NCBI GenBank assembly: GCA_902788505.1
Contig: CADAKH010000006.1
Span: 1-64,000, forward strand
Length of the DNA stretch: 64,000 nucleotides
Direction: 5' to 3'
Origin: Oscillospiraceae bacterium
Lineage (GTDB): Bacteria > Bacillota > Clostridia > Saccharofermentanales > Saccharofermentanaceae
Shown here piece by piece: positions 7,618 through 16,228 of this stretch. The notes under the pieces were generated by a model, which was given only the letters and a program-made list of their open reading frames with translations, had not been told where the DNA came from and did not search any database. A program made the position numbers and the translations under genes. How positions within the stretch are numbered: the first letter of the stretch is position 1; every line of letters begins with the position of its first letter.

Positions 7618-8955
7618 TTATTGATTATATGCTTCGCCGTTTACATACAGCTTATATCCGTTAAGATCGATTGCGTTTTCGCCGCAGGTAAGTGATGTGA
7701 CATATGAATCACCTGTCAGAACCCACTTTGAGCCGGATTCGATCTCAATATTGACTTTACCTTCGTTATCGGCATTTATTGTTCCCGAATATGTTGATCC
7801 GCTTTCAAGATACATGTTGACCTCTGAAATGCTGTCTGCGACTATATCGCCTTCAAGAGATTGGTCTTTCAGATAAAGAGTGACTCTGCCTCCGTTTTTA
7901 CCTTCAGATCCCCATCCTGCAGCAGCTGCGCGTAAAAATACACCGTCAGTATCCTGATTTGTGATCTCAACATTCTCTAGAGTGATAGTAGTCGATGTAT
8001 TGTTTACAAAGAAAATATCACCATTAGTATTTGTAAGTGATCCGCCTGTCATAGTGAATGTTGCCATGCCTTCTGAAGCATCACCTGACATCGACTGATA
8101 GATCATGACAGCCTGATAGTAATCTGATTTATTGGAACGTTTGGTGATGTTTGATGCAACAAGCGTTACATTATTTAAAGTTACTGAGTTCTTGCCTTCA
8201 ACAACTACACCTTGAGAAGAGGTGGATTCCATATATGCGTTGTTAACTGTGATATCGGCAGTTGAATAAATAACGGGAGAACCGCTTCCGTCTGTCTGAT
8301 AATAACCACCGTCAACCGTGACTATTCCGCCTCCTCTGTCCGATCTGATAGCCGCAGAAGAACCGCCGGTTGTATGTATTGTCAGGTTAGAGGCATTCAT
8401 TGTGCCGTTTCCTGTTGTCATGAGCCCTCCGGAACAATCTCCGCTGGTTGTAATTACTGAATCGCTGATATTGACTGTTGTCCCGTCTCCGTATGAGAAA
8501 ACAGCGTTAGCGTGTTTACCGTCAGTATCAACAATTATTTCTTTGAGAGTGAGTGTTGAACTGTTGGTTGCAAAGATAGCAGCATTATCTCCGTAAAAAT
8601 CGGCCTTGTCTCCTTCGTCTGAATCACCTGATTTTGTAATCATGATATTAGAGTATTCTGACATTTCACCATTCGATTCTATGGCGTGTTCACTGTCGTT
8701 GTCACTGGATATGGTGTCGTTAACGGTGATGTCTTCTGCAGTCAAAGGAACAGATGGTGTTGTTTCAGTAGAAGTTTCTGTCTGAATGACCGTTGCTTCA
8801 GTAGATGATGCAGAAGTTGATCCTTCTGTTGTGATCTCTGAGGATTCACGGACGATTCCGGTTTCAGTCATTTTGTTATTACAGGCTGTTACTTGGATCA
8901 ATAGTGCTGATGCCGATATAAGTGATAACAGCTTAATATATTTTTTGTTATCCAT
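7618..8955 (-). CDS. Lipoprotein with right-handed beta-helix repeats
   Basis: 445 residues. A signal peptide ends in a lipobox, with the lipidated Cys at about 25 (QVTAC). A Ser/Thr/Glu-rich spacer runs to about residue 80. The rest is a series of 20-25-residue turns rich in G-x-V-T/N-I and alternating V/T/I strands (for example GTVNISDSVI, GIVTVDGGYY, VTLNNVTL, ITLENVEI). This pattern is typical of parallel beta-helix or adhesin-like surface proteins. The final part (SKWVLTGDSYVTSL, GYKLYVNGE) looks like the capping end seen in such proteins. It is probably a surface-exposed glycan-binding or adhesin protein; no catalytic motif is evident. It has its own upstream region divergent from the cyclase gene. 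Confidence 0.7.
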   Translation of the reverse strand: MDNKKYIKLLSLISASALLIQVTACNNKMTETGIVRESSEITTEGSTSASSTEATVIQTETSTETTPSVPLTAEDITVNDTISSDNDSEHAIESNGEMSEYSNIMITKSGDSDEGDKADFYGDNAAIFATNSSTLTLKEIIVDTDGKHANAVFSYGDGTTVNISDSVITTSGDCSGGLMTTGNGTMNASNLTIHTTGGSSAAIRSDRGGGIVTVDGGYYQTDGSGSPVIYSTADITVNNAYMESTSSQGVVVEGKNSVTLNNVTLVASNITKRSNKSDYYQAVMIYQSMSGDASEGMATFTMTGGSLTNTNGDIFFVNNTSTTITLENVEITNQDTDGVFLRAAAAGWGSEGKNGGRVTLYLKDQSLEGDIVADSISEVNMYLESGSTYSGTINADNEGKVNIEIESGSKWVLTGDSYVTSLTCGENAIDLNGYKLYVNGEAYNQ

Positions 8956-9103
8956 ACTGCTTGTCTCCTTATGTTGATAATTGGATTTTAGAACGGATAC
9001 TTTAAATATACCTAAAACTAATTAACAAATATTCAATACATCCTTTACGGCTGTTACTTTAATCCTATCTGTTCAATGGTATAATTATGCAGAGGAGAAA
9101 TAT

Positions 9104-11008
9104 ATGAATCACCGGATTGCTGTATTTACCAACGGATTCAGTAATGATTTTATTGAGTGTGTAGTTACAGGACTGCAGGAAAAAGCAAGGGAGGACGGCA
9201 CAGATATATTTGTGTTCGTTACATATTGCACTGCCAATTCGCATGAGCTTCAGAATAAGTGTCAGCTTAATATTTTTCATCTTCCGGATCCGAAAGACTT
9301 TGACGGCGCGATAATGCTGACAAACACATACAATTATCCCGATGAACAGGAACGTGTATGTGCATGTTTTCAGAGAGCCGGTGTGCCGATGCTTTCTCTC
9401 GAGGTCGAAGTGCCCGGAATGTCCTGCATTAAATCAGAGAATTATAATGGTGTAAGAGATCTCGCGATCCATCTTGTTGAGCATCACAAAGCGAAAAAGA
9501 TCATATATGTCAACGGTATAGAAGGTAATGTTGAGAATTCTACAAGGCGTCAGGCCCTGATAGATGTTCTTAAAGAACATGACATTGAGCTTTACGGTGA
9601 ATTTCAATGTGATTTCGGATTCTATACGGCTTACCTTCAGATGAGTAATTACCTGAATGAAGGCAAAGAACTGCCGGATGCCATTGTTTGTGCAAACGAC
9701 TATATGGCACTGGGCGTGTACTCCGCATTGAGCGAGAAAGGGTACGATGTCCCGAGGGATGTACTGCTGACCGGTTTTGATATGAATAAGATAGGGCAAT
9801 ATACATTCCCGATTCTTGCAACGGTTTCAAGAGGCTGGGAGAGATTTGGTCAATTAGCTTACGAAAAGCTCATGTATCAGATTCAGAATCCCGATGAGAG
9901 ATTTACGGAGGTCTGTCAGTCATTTTTCGTTCCTTCTGAGAGCTGCGGCTGTCAGGCTTCCGAAGATGCGATCAGGAACCGCTATAATACAGTAAGAAAT
10001 TCATATTACGAGACACTAAAGCAGGATATGATGGATATATTCTTTCAGGGAATGCAGATACCGTTATCCATGGCGACAAAAAAGGAAGATTTCTATGAGA
10101 AGGGAATAATGAGTACCAATGATCTTCCTGCGTTGGGTCCGGATTATTGTCTTTGCACTGAACCCGATTTCTTCGAACTGAATGATGACCAGTATCCTGA
10201 AAGAGTAAGAGGATACAGTTCTCACATGGATATCCTTTATGAGTTCCGGAACGGGAAAAGGATTCCGCCTAGAACATTCGATTCCAAAATGCTCTATCCG
10301 GATTATTCGCATGAAGACGGTGAATCCAACCTCTATGTATTTGCTCCGCTTAATTATCTGAATTACATTATCGGTTACGTAGCTATAAAGAATTCGCCGG
10401 AACTGCTTTTCAATATGTCTATGAGCAAGTTCATGATTAACATGAATGCCCAATTGTTCTGTATGAGACTCCATATCTTCTCCGAACGTACAAATAATGA
10501 ACTGAAGCAGATATATATGACTGATGCGCTTACGGGAATGTATAACCGTATGGGCTGCGAAAAGGTGCTTTACGACTTCATCTGTACAAGGAAAGAGAAT
10601 AAGCAGAAGAGCATTCTTGTTTTCGCCGATATCGACAGGATGAAGACCATAAATGATGTACACGGGCATCTGAATGGCGACTTTGCCATAAGAGCAACTG
10701 CAGAGGCGTTCAGGAACAATTCTCCGAAGGAATGGATCTTCGGAAGATATGGCGGAGATGAGTTTATTGCCGTCGGTCCTTACCCTGAATCGGATTCCAT
10801 AGAGGAACTTATAAAGCAGATTTCTGAGTCTATGACTAATGAATTCAAGTCACTGAACCTTTCTTTTATGCTTCATGCAAGTATGGGTTTTTCAGTGATC
10901 GAACCTGATGACGAGGACTCCATAGACGATTATATTGACCGTGCTGACAAATATATGTATGCCGAAAAGGAAAAATTCCATAAATATCTCGATTCGATCA
11001 ATCAGTGA
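9104..11008 (+). CDS. Diguanylate cyclase with LacI-type periplasmic-binding-protein sensor
   Basis: 634 residues with no signal peptide or TM segment, so a cytosolic protein. Residues 1-280 match the sugar-binding domain of LacI/GalR regulators (start RIAVFTNGFSNDF, then DAIVCANDYMALGVYSAL and DVLLTGFDMN) without a DNA-binding domain. Residues 290-460 form a linker or GAF-like region. A GGDEF domain follows from about 470 (TDALTGMYNR), with an intact YGGDEF near 549-554. The product should be c-di-GMP under control of a small intracellular ligand. The usual RxxD inhibitory site is not visible (PKEW at that position). A TATAAT at 9080-9085 precedes the gene. Confidence 0.85.
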   Translation: MNHRIAVFTNGFSNDFIECVVTGLQEKAREDGTDIFVFVTYCTANSHELQNKCQLNIFHLPDPKDFDGAIMLTNTYNYPDEQERVCACFQRAGVPMLSLEVEVPGMSCIKSENYNGVRDLAIHLVEHHKAKKIIYVNGIEGNVENSTRRQALIDVLKEHDIELYGEFQCDFGFYTAYLQMSNYLNEGKELPDAIVCANDYMALGVYSALSEKGYDVPRDVLLTGFDMNKIGQYTFPILATVSRGWERFGQLAYEKLMYQIQNPDERFTEVCQSFFVPSESCGCQASEDAIRNRYNTVRNSYYETLKQDMMDIFFQGMQIPLSMATKKEDFYEKGIMSTNDLPALGPDYCLCTEPDFFELNDDQYPERVRGYSSHMDILYEFRNGKRIPPRTFDSKMLYPDYSHEDGESNLYVFAPLNYLNYIIGYVAIKNSPELLFNMSMSKFMINMNAQLFCMRLHIFSERTNNELKQIYMTDALTGMYNRMGCEKVLYDFICTRKENKQKSILVFADIDRMKTINDVHGHLNGDFAIRATAEAFRNNSPKEWIFGRYGGDEFIAVGPYPESDSIEELIKQISESMTNEFKSLNLSFMLHASMGFSVIEPDDEDSIDDYIDRADKYMYAEKEKFHKYLDSINQ

Positions 11009-11034
11009 TCCTGTGACGTAAGACCTATAGTGAT

Positions 11035-11070
11035 CCCTGCCTGTCAAAGAATGTGACCGGCAGGGTTTTT
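11035..11070 (+). terminator. Intrinsic terminator after the cyclase gene
   Basis: The arms CCCTGCC(t)GTCA and TGAC(c)GGCAGGG pair around a 7-base loop, followed by five T. It closes the single-gene cyclase unit. Confidence 0.85.
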
Positions 11071-11183
11071 ATGTAAGTTGTCTTGAAGGCGGTGATTTGA
11101 TAATATCTATTTTATGGTGAAGTGCCAGATTGGGTAATAATAAAGGGGTGACATGTTTTATACATTCGAAAAGGCTTTTAGAG

Positions 11184-13040
11184 ATGGGAAGCGCGCCGGG
11201 TAAGAAAAAGGTAATCAGCGGCGAGCACATCGCGATAATAGCCATACTTGCGGTCATAATTGTTTTGTTTGCGTTCTTTCTTAAGGATGTAATGATTCCG
11301 CTGTTCAGGATGCAGATGAATAACGATATTGATGGCGCAAGTGCTCTATTGAAGAGCAAGGGCATTGTCGGAGGTATCAGCGTCATCCTTATAGAAGCTC
11401 TGCAGATGATCATCGTATTCGTATCTGCCGAGTTCATCCAGATCGCGAGTGGTATCAGCTATCCGCTTTATATCTCATTACCGCTTTGCGATATTGGTAT
11501 CTGTCTTGGTGCCACGATCATCTTCCTGCTTGTCAGAGTGTTTAATTTCAACAGTTCCACATATGAGAAGAACCGCGGCATGATCGACAAGATCGCATCC
11601 AGTGCCAAAGACAGAAATATAGTTCTCCTGCTCTATCTTCTGTTCTTTATGCCGTTCATTCCTTTTGGCGCGATCTGCTATTACGGTGCCAGCACTAAGA
11701 TCTCATACGGAAAGTACATGCTTACTGTATCTACGAGTGCCATTCCGTCTGTTGTCGTATCTGTACTTATCGGACAGGCCGGAAAACTGTTCTTCTCCAA
11801 CAGTATTCCGCTCTGGCTTTTGCTGCTTATTGTAATAATCCTGTCAGTGCTTCTTTTCGCGCTGATATACTGGTTTATGCACCGTTTTGTACTGAAGGGA
11901 ACTGACGGCACGCCGGATTCGCTTTTCTTTGATATATTCTTCATGGTCGTAAAGCTTTTGCGCTTTGGAAAGAAAAAGCCCGTTATTGAAGATGAGCACC
12001 TTATTGAAGCTGATCTTCCTTATATGGTCTTGTCGAACAGTGAGAGCTTTGTTGACTTCGCATATCTTTACTATCTGTCAAACCACAGAAGCCCTGCATT
12101 CGTGCATAACGGTTATTATTGTATAAGTTCTCTTTTCAGGCTGATACAGAAGCACTGCGGTTTTATCCCCAAAAAACTTTTGACAGATGATCCGGATGCT
12201 AAAGCTAAAATCGAAGAGACACTGAAAAAAGGTTTCCCGGTAGTAAGCTTCCCCGAAGAGCGTTTATCACCTGACGGAAGAACGAATTCTGTTTATGAGA
12301 AGCGAGGTGCTTATTACAAGGAACTGGGCGTTGATCTGGTCCTGGTCAGGATCACTGGTGCTTATTATGCTCATCCGAAGTGGCGCAGAATCGCATATTC
12401 GTCTGATGTTACAGTAAGAGTCGAGCGTGTTTTAAAGCGTGAGGAGATAGCATCAATGACAGCTTATGAGATCGACAATATCATCGGTGATACGCTTTAC
12501 AACGACGCATCAGGAATTACGGATATCTCCTATAAGCAGAAGGATAAGGCAAAGGGGCTCGAAAGACTCCTTTACCGCTGTGCTGACTGCGGAGCACTCT
12601 ATAAGATGACAAGCAAAGGGAATGACCTTATCTGCAGGTCATGCGGCGCAGTTCATTCGTTAGACAATACATATCACTTTAAGGGCAAACTCAAGTCTAT
12701 ACCTGAGTATTACGATGCTGTCCGTGATGCCGAGTTGAAGGAACTGGATTCTCTTGAGCTTTGCGCTGACGTTAAGGTAAAGCAGTTAGGGAAGAACGGA
12801 AGAACACTTAAGAGAGACAGCGGAGAGTGCACTCTTGATAAGAACGGATTTAAGTACAGATCTGCTACAGAAGAATTCTCCATTCCTGTCCAGGATCTTC
12901 CGCCGCTTGAATTCAAATGCGGAAAGAGATTTGAGCTTTATCACGACAACAGGCTCTATTTCTTTACTCCTTCGGAAAACCCTGTTCAAGTTGCACGCTG
13001 GGCACTTCTTGTTGATATCCTTAAAAGCCAGCAGGGCTGA
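11184..13040 (+). CDS. VTT-domain membrane protein fused to a PlsC-like domain and a zinc ribbon
   Basis: 618 residues from ATG 11184, preceded by AAAAGG at a good distance; in-frame TTG 11130 and GTG 11148 lack a better site. Residues 10-230 are a VTT (DedA/SNARE-associated) membrane domain with a PFIPFGAICYYGAS core. Residues 265-470 resemble a lysophospholipid acyltransferase: SNSESFVDF takes the place of the N-H-x4-D motif and FPEERLSPDGR that of FPEG. The catalytic His position is Ser, so activity is doubtful. Residues about 475-505 hold a CADCG...CRSCG zinc ribbon, and a soluble C-terminal domain follows. VTT proteins act as lipid scramblases or flippases, so a role in lipid movement or remodelling is plausible but inferred. 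Confidence 0.65.
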   Translation: MGSAPGKKKVISGEHIAIIAILAVIIVLFAFFLKDVMIPLFRMQMNNDIDGASALLKSKGIVGGISVILIEALQMIIVFVSAEFIQIASGISYPLYISLPLCDIGICLGATIIFLLVRVFNFNSSTYEKNRGMIDKIASSAKDRNIVLLLYLLFFMPFIPFGAICYYGASTKISYGKYMLTVSTSAIPSVVVSVLIGQAGKLFFSNSIPLWLLLLIVIILSVLLFALIYWFMHRFVLKGTDGTPDSLFFDIFFMVVKLLRFGKKKPVIEDEHLIEADLPYMVLSNSESFVDFAYLYYLSNHRSPAFVHNGYYCISSLFRLIQKHCGFIPKKLLTDDPDAKAKIEETLKKGFPVVSFPEERLSPDGRTNSVYEKRGAYYKELGVDLVLVRITGAYYAHPKWRRIAYSSDVTVRVERVLKREEIASMTAYEIDNIIGDTLYNDASGITDISYKQKDKAKGLERLLYRCADCGALYKMTSKGNDLICRSCGAVHSLDNTYHFKGKLKSIPEYYDAVRDAELKELDSLELCADVKVKQLGKNGRTLKRDSGECTLDKNGFKYRSATEEFSIPVQDLPPLEFKCGKRFELYHDNRLYFFTPSENPVQVARWALLVDILKSQQG

Positions 13041-13056
13041 CAGCAGCCCTGATTTT
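13032..13056 (+). terminator. Terminator overlapping the VTT gene stop codon
   Basis: CAGGGCTG and CAGCCCTG pair around ACAG, followed by atttt. The left arm overlaps the stop codon at 13038-13040. Confidence 0.65.
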
Positions 13057-13130
13057 CCACGAACATATTGCAAGTTATTAAGAGCGGATATTTAGTATTC
13101 GCATTTTGCTTTATCATATAGAAAAAGGCA

Positions 13131-13955
13131 GTGGATGATATGGAAAACAACGAAGCGGTATATGAGTTTTATAATGGCGGAGCAGAGATAGGCCGTCTTG
13201 AACGGGGCCTTGGTGTTGTCGAGTTTTACAGGTCCAAAGAAATCATCTCGAGGTATCTGAAGGGTAAACTTAAGATCTTCGACATAGGCGGCGGAATCGG
13301 GAAGTATGCCGATTGGCTGGCAGGTCTTGGCCATGAGGTTTCTTTGATAGAACTTGCGCCTGTTGCAGTTGAATATGCCAAAGAACACATGACCATACCA
13401 TATGAGGCAATTACCGGTGATGCGCGTAAGATTGAAAAGCCTGATAACAGTGCTGATATGGTGCTCCTTATGGGCCCTTTGTATCACCTTCTCGAAAAGG
13501 ATGAGAGGCTGAGAGTTCTTTCTGAATCGAGCCGCGTTTTAAAACCCGGCGGCATCCTGGTTGCAGCGGGAATATCAAAATTCAGTTCTGCCACATGGGC
13601 ATTATCGGTATATGGGAATAATGTTTTCCTTGATGATGATATCTACATGGATATGATTAGACGCGAGATGGATACAGGTGAACATATTAAGCCTTCTGAG
13701 TATCCATATATTATCTCGAATGCATATTTCCATACGATAGGCGGCCTTAGAGATGAGGTCACGGAGTCAGGGTTTAATGTTATTGAGAGAGCTGCTGTTG
13801 AGGGCTGTTCGTGGATTACGCCTGACCTCAATGAGAAGTGGAATGATGAATTCAGACGCGGACGGATTCTTGAGATCATCAGAGCAACAGAACACGAAGA
13901 GACGATGATGGGAATGAGTCCTCATTTCCTTGTTGTTGCGTCAAAGCCGGCTTAA
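13131..13955 (+). CDS. Class I SAM-dependent methyltransferase
   Basis: 274 residues; an in-frame ATG at 13140 is an equally good start. A Rossmann fold with motif I IFDIGGGIGKYADWLA near residues 48-63, an acidic end of strand 2 (SLIELAP), a motif at ITGDARKIEKPDNSADMVLLMGPLYHL, and the post-motif VLKPGGILVAAG. It is a UbiE/Methyltransf_11-type soluble enzyme. The C-terminal third (HTIGGLRDEVTESGFNVIERAAVEG) is typical of small-molecule methyltransferases. The substrate is unknown. It stands alone between two terminator/promoter regions, so its neighbours give no functional hint. Confidence 0.85.
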   Translation: MDDMENNEAVYEFYNGGAEIGRLERGLGVVEFYRSKEIISRYLKGKLKIFDIGGGIGKYADWLAGLGHEVSLIELAPVAVEYAKEHMTIPYEAITGDARKIEKPDNSADMVLLMGPLYHLLEKDERLRVLSESSRVLKPGGILVAAGISKFSSATWALSVYGNNVFLDDDIYMDMIRREMDTGEHIKPSEYPYIISNAYFHTIGGLRDEVTESGFNVIERAAVEGCSWITPDLNEKWNDEFRRGRILEIIRATEHEETMMGMSPHFLVVASKPA

Positions 13956-13983
13956 TAAAATACAGTATTTCTCTATCTTGTCT

Positions 13984-14011
13984 TTGATTTATCTTAATTA
14001 GGTGGTAAACT
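13984..14011 (+). promoter_or_regulatory. Candidate promoter for the carboxyltransferase operon
   Basis: TTGATT at 13984-13989 and TAAACT at 14006-14011 with a 16-base spacer, about 90 bases before the start codon. A moderate consensus match in the right place. Confidence 0.4.
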
Positions 14012-14099
14012 CTTTATTGCGTTTGCCTATTTATTAATTATTTTATTTACCCGTGAGGGTGGATTTTGATTGATTAATTCTTTGGAGGAAATATTGATA

Positions 14100-15647
14100 A
14101 TGGATCAGAAATGGCAGGAAAGCGTTAACCAGCTTATGCAGCGCAGGGAGACTGTTGCTGCAGCAGGCGGTGAAGAACGCATTGCAAAACAACACGCATC
14201 CGGCAAACTAACAGCCAGAGAGCGTATGGAAGCTCTTTTCGATGACGGGACTTTTGTGGAGATCAATGACATGATCACTTCCCGTGCCACGGATTTTGGC
14301 ATGGACAAGAAGAAAAAGCCCGGTGACGGTGTAATTACCGGTTACGGATATATTCACGGACGTCTGGCTTTTGCATCTTCACAGGATTTCACCGTAGGCG
14401 GAGGATCATTAGGTGAAGCTCACGCGCTCAAGATCTGTCATGCCATGGATAAGGCAATGGAGATGAAGGCTCCTTTTATTTCCATCAATGACAGTGGCGG
14501 AGCAAGGATCGAGGAAGGTATCGACAGCCTTTCAGGTTACGCTGATATCTTCTACCGTAATACGATCGCATCAGGTGTTATCCCTCAGATCTCAGTCATT
14601 ATGGGACCCTGTGCAGGCGGTGCATGCTATTCTCCTGCAATCACGGACTTCATCTTCATGACTGACTACAGCCAGATGTACATCACTGGTCCTGCCGTTG
14701 TTAAGTCTGTAACAGGTGAGGTCATCTCTTCAAGTGATCTCGGCGGTGCTGCAGTTCACAGCTCAACATCAGGTGTTGCGCATTTCGTATATCCCGATGA
14801 TCTTTCATGCCTTAACGGTGTCCGTCAGCTCCTGGGTTATTTGCCGCAGTGCAATCTTGATGACTCCATGAATGTTCCCGGTACGGCAGTAGATAACAGC
14901 GCTTCATTAAGTTCAATCGTTCCTGCTGATTCCAAGAAAGCATATGACGTAAGAAACGTTATCAATTCCCTTGTAGATGAGAACAGCTTCTTTGAGATCC
15001 AGGAATCATTTGCAAAGAACATCATCATCGGCTTCGGCCGTCTTGACGGTGAGACTATCGGTATCATCGCAAATCAGGCTTTGTACATGGCCGGTTCGTT
15101 GGAGATCAATGCATCAGATAAGGCATCACGATTTATCCGTTTCTGTGACTGCTTCAACATACCGCTTCTTACACTTGTTGACGTTCCGGCATTCCTGCCC
15201 GGATCACAGCAGGAGCATGGCGGCATCATCCGTCACGGTGCAAAGCTTCTTTATGCTTATTCCGAAGCTACGGTTCCGAAGGTAAGTCTCATCATGAGAA
15301 AGGCTTACGGCGGAGCTTATATCGCTATGAACAGTAAGGGAACCGGTGCTGACGTGGTTTATGCATGGCCTATTGCCGAGATCGCAGTAATGGGTGCTTC
15401 AGGTGCCGTAAGCATCATCGGTAAGAAACAGATCGAGAATGCGGAAGATCCTGCTGCAAAGAAGGAAGAACTTCTGAATGAATATAACGACAAGTTCATG
15501 AATCCTTACATTGCGGCTGAGCATGGATATGTTGACGAAGTAATCCTTCCAGAAGAGACAAGATCCAAGATCTCAGAAGCATTCAATATGCTTAAGACAA
15601 AAGAACGTTCATTGCCCTATAAGAAGCATGGCAATATCCCGTTATAA
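14100..15647 (+). CDS. mmdA: Acyl-CoA carboxyltransferase (methylmalonyl-CoA decarboxylase alpha / transcarboxylase 12S type)
   Basis: 515 residues from ATG 14100; TTG 14094 lies closer to the GGAGG at 14084 and is possible. A two-lobed crotonase-fold biotin-dependent carboxyltransferase. The N-lobe has SQDFTVGGGSLGEAHA and the oxyanion loop MGPCAGGACYSPA; the C-lobe has the second loop RKAYGGAYIAMNSK and QEHGGIIRHGAKLLYA. It moves carboxyl between methylmalonyl-CoA (propionyl-CoA) and the biotin carrier. It heads an operon of four genes whose other members supply a small subunit, the biotin carrier and an oxaloacetate/pyruvate carboxyltransferase. The combination matches transcarboxylase (methylmalonyl-CoA:pyruvate) more than a classical Na+ pump. 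Confidence 0.88.
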   Translation: MDQKWQESVNQLMQRRETVAAAGGEERIAKQHASGKLTARERMEALFDDGTFVEINDMITSRATDFGMDKKKKPGDGVITGYGYIHGRLAFASSQDFTVGGGSLGEAHALKICHAMDKAMEMKAPFISINDSGGARIEEGIDSLSGYADIFYRNTIASGVIPQISVIMGPCAGGACYSPAITDFIFMTDYSQMYITGPAVVKSVTGEVISSSDLGGAAVHSSTSGVAHFVYPDDLSCLNGVRQLLGYLPQCNLDDSMNVPGTAVDNSASLSSIVPADSKKAYDVRNVINSLVDENSFFEIQESFAKNIIIGFGRLDGETIGIIANQALYMAGSLEINASDKASRFIRFCDCFNIPLLTLVDVPAFLPGSQQEHGGIIRHGAKLLYAYSEATVPKVSLIMRKAYGGAYIAMNSKGTGADVVYAWPIAEIAVMGASGAVSIIGKKQIENAEDPAAKKEELLNEYNDKFMNPYIAAEHGYVDEVILPEETRSKISEAFNMLKTKERSLPYKKHGNIPL

Positions 15648-15653
15648 GGAGGA

Positions 15654-15833
15654 ATGAAGCCTGTGGAAGAATCATTGATCGTGGCAATGGCAGTTGCTGC
15701 AATTGCGGAAGAGAACGGCGTTGATACAAATCACGTTATCGTACGTTCCTTCAAGGAAGTTAAAAAGAGCAGTCTTGAGCAGTTTATTGAAGACAACAAG
15801 ATTTCTTATCATAAATATCAATTAGGAGAATAA
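15654..15833 (+). CDS. Small soluble delta/gamma-like subunit of the decarboxylase complex
   Basis: A 59-residue gene that fits exactly between the carboxyltransferase and biotin-carrier genes, with AGGAGG overlapping the preceding stop. It begins [20 protein letters not shown] and contains [10 protein letters not shown]. This resembles the extramembrane C-terminal segment of OadG/MmdD proteins (V/I-AA-I-A-A...VVRSI), which holds the complex together. The usual N-terminal membrane helix is missing. The protein therefore looks like a soluble assembly peptide, consistent with a complex that is not tied to a membrane pump. The assignment rests on context plus short motif similarity. Confidence 0.6.
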   Translation: MKPVEESLIVAMAVAAIAEENGVDTNHVIVRSFKEVKKSSLEQFIEDNKISYHKYQLGE

Positions 15834-15837
15834 CAAA

Positions 15838-16218
15838 ATGAGTAAATATCGTATTACAGTTGAAGGCAAGACATATGAGATGGATGTTGAGCTTATCGGA
15901 AGCAATGGTGCTCCCGTACAGCCTGTAAAAGTACAGAGCGCACCTGTTGCATCTGCACCTGTTGCAGCAGCTCCCAAGGCAGCTTCAAAGCCCGCTGCAG
16001 TATCTTCAGGTTCTGTAGTAGCACCCATGCCGGGTACAGTCATCAAGATCCTCAAGAATGAGGGTGATGAAGTTAAGGCAGGCGATGTTGTTCTCATTCT
16101 CGAAGCTATGAAGATGGAAAATGAGATCACCGCACCCGTAGCAGGAACTCTTGCATCCGTTAACTGCACTGCAGGCGGTACTGTTGCCGGCGGTGACGTA
16201 TTGTTCGAAGTTAAGTGA
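15838..16218 (+). CDS. Biotin carboxyl carrier protein (MmdC / transcarboxylase 1.3S type)
   Basis: 126 residues in three parts: a short N-terminal beta segment ([18 protein letters not shown]), a mobile Ala/Pro/Val linker (about 30-55), and a biotinyl domain (58-126) with the canonical LEAMKMEN. Lys 92 is the biotinylation site. It shuttles carboxyl groups between the two carboxyltransferase subunits encoded on either side. The gene starts five bases after the small subunit gene and ends ten bases before the 5S-like gene. The separate carrier means the 5S-like subunit need not carry its own biotin domain, and indeed it does not. Confidence 0.93.
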   Translation: MSKYRITVEGKTYEMDVELIGSNGAPVQPVKVQSAPVASAPVAAAPKAASKPAAVSSGSVVAPMPGTVIKILKNEGDEVKAGDVVLILEAMKMENEITAPVAGTLASVNCTAGGTVAGGDVLFEVK

Positions 16219-16228
16219 GGGTTCTTTG

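Noticed and set aside
10064..10669. 201-codon open frame on the minus strand
   Set aside because: Lies entirely inside the cyclase gene, has no binding site and reads as a low-complexity shadow.
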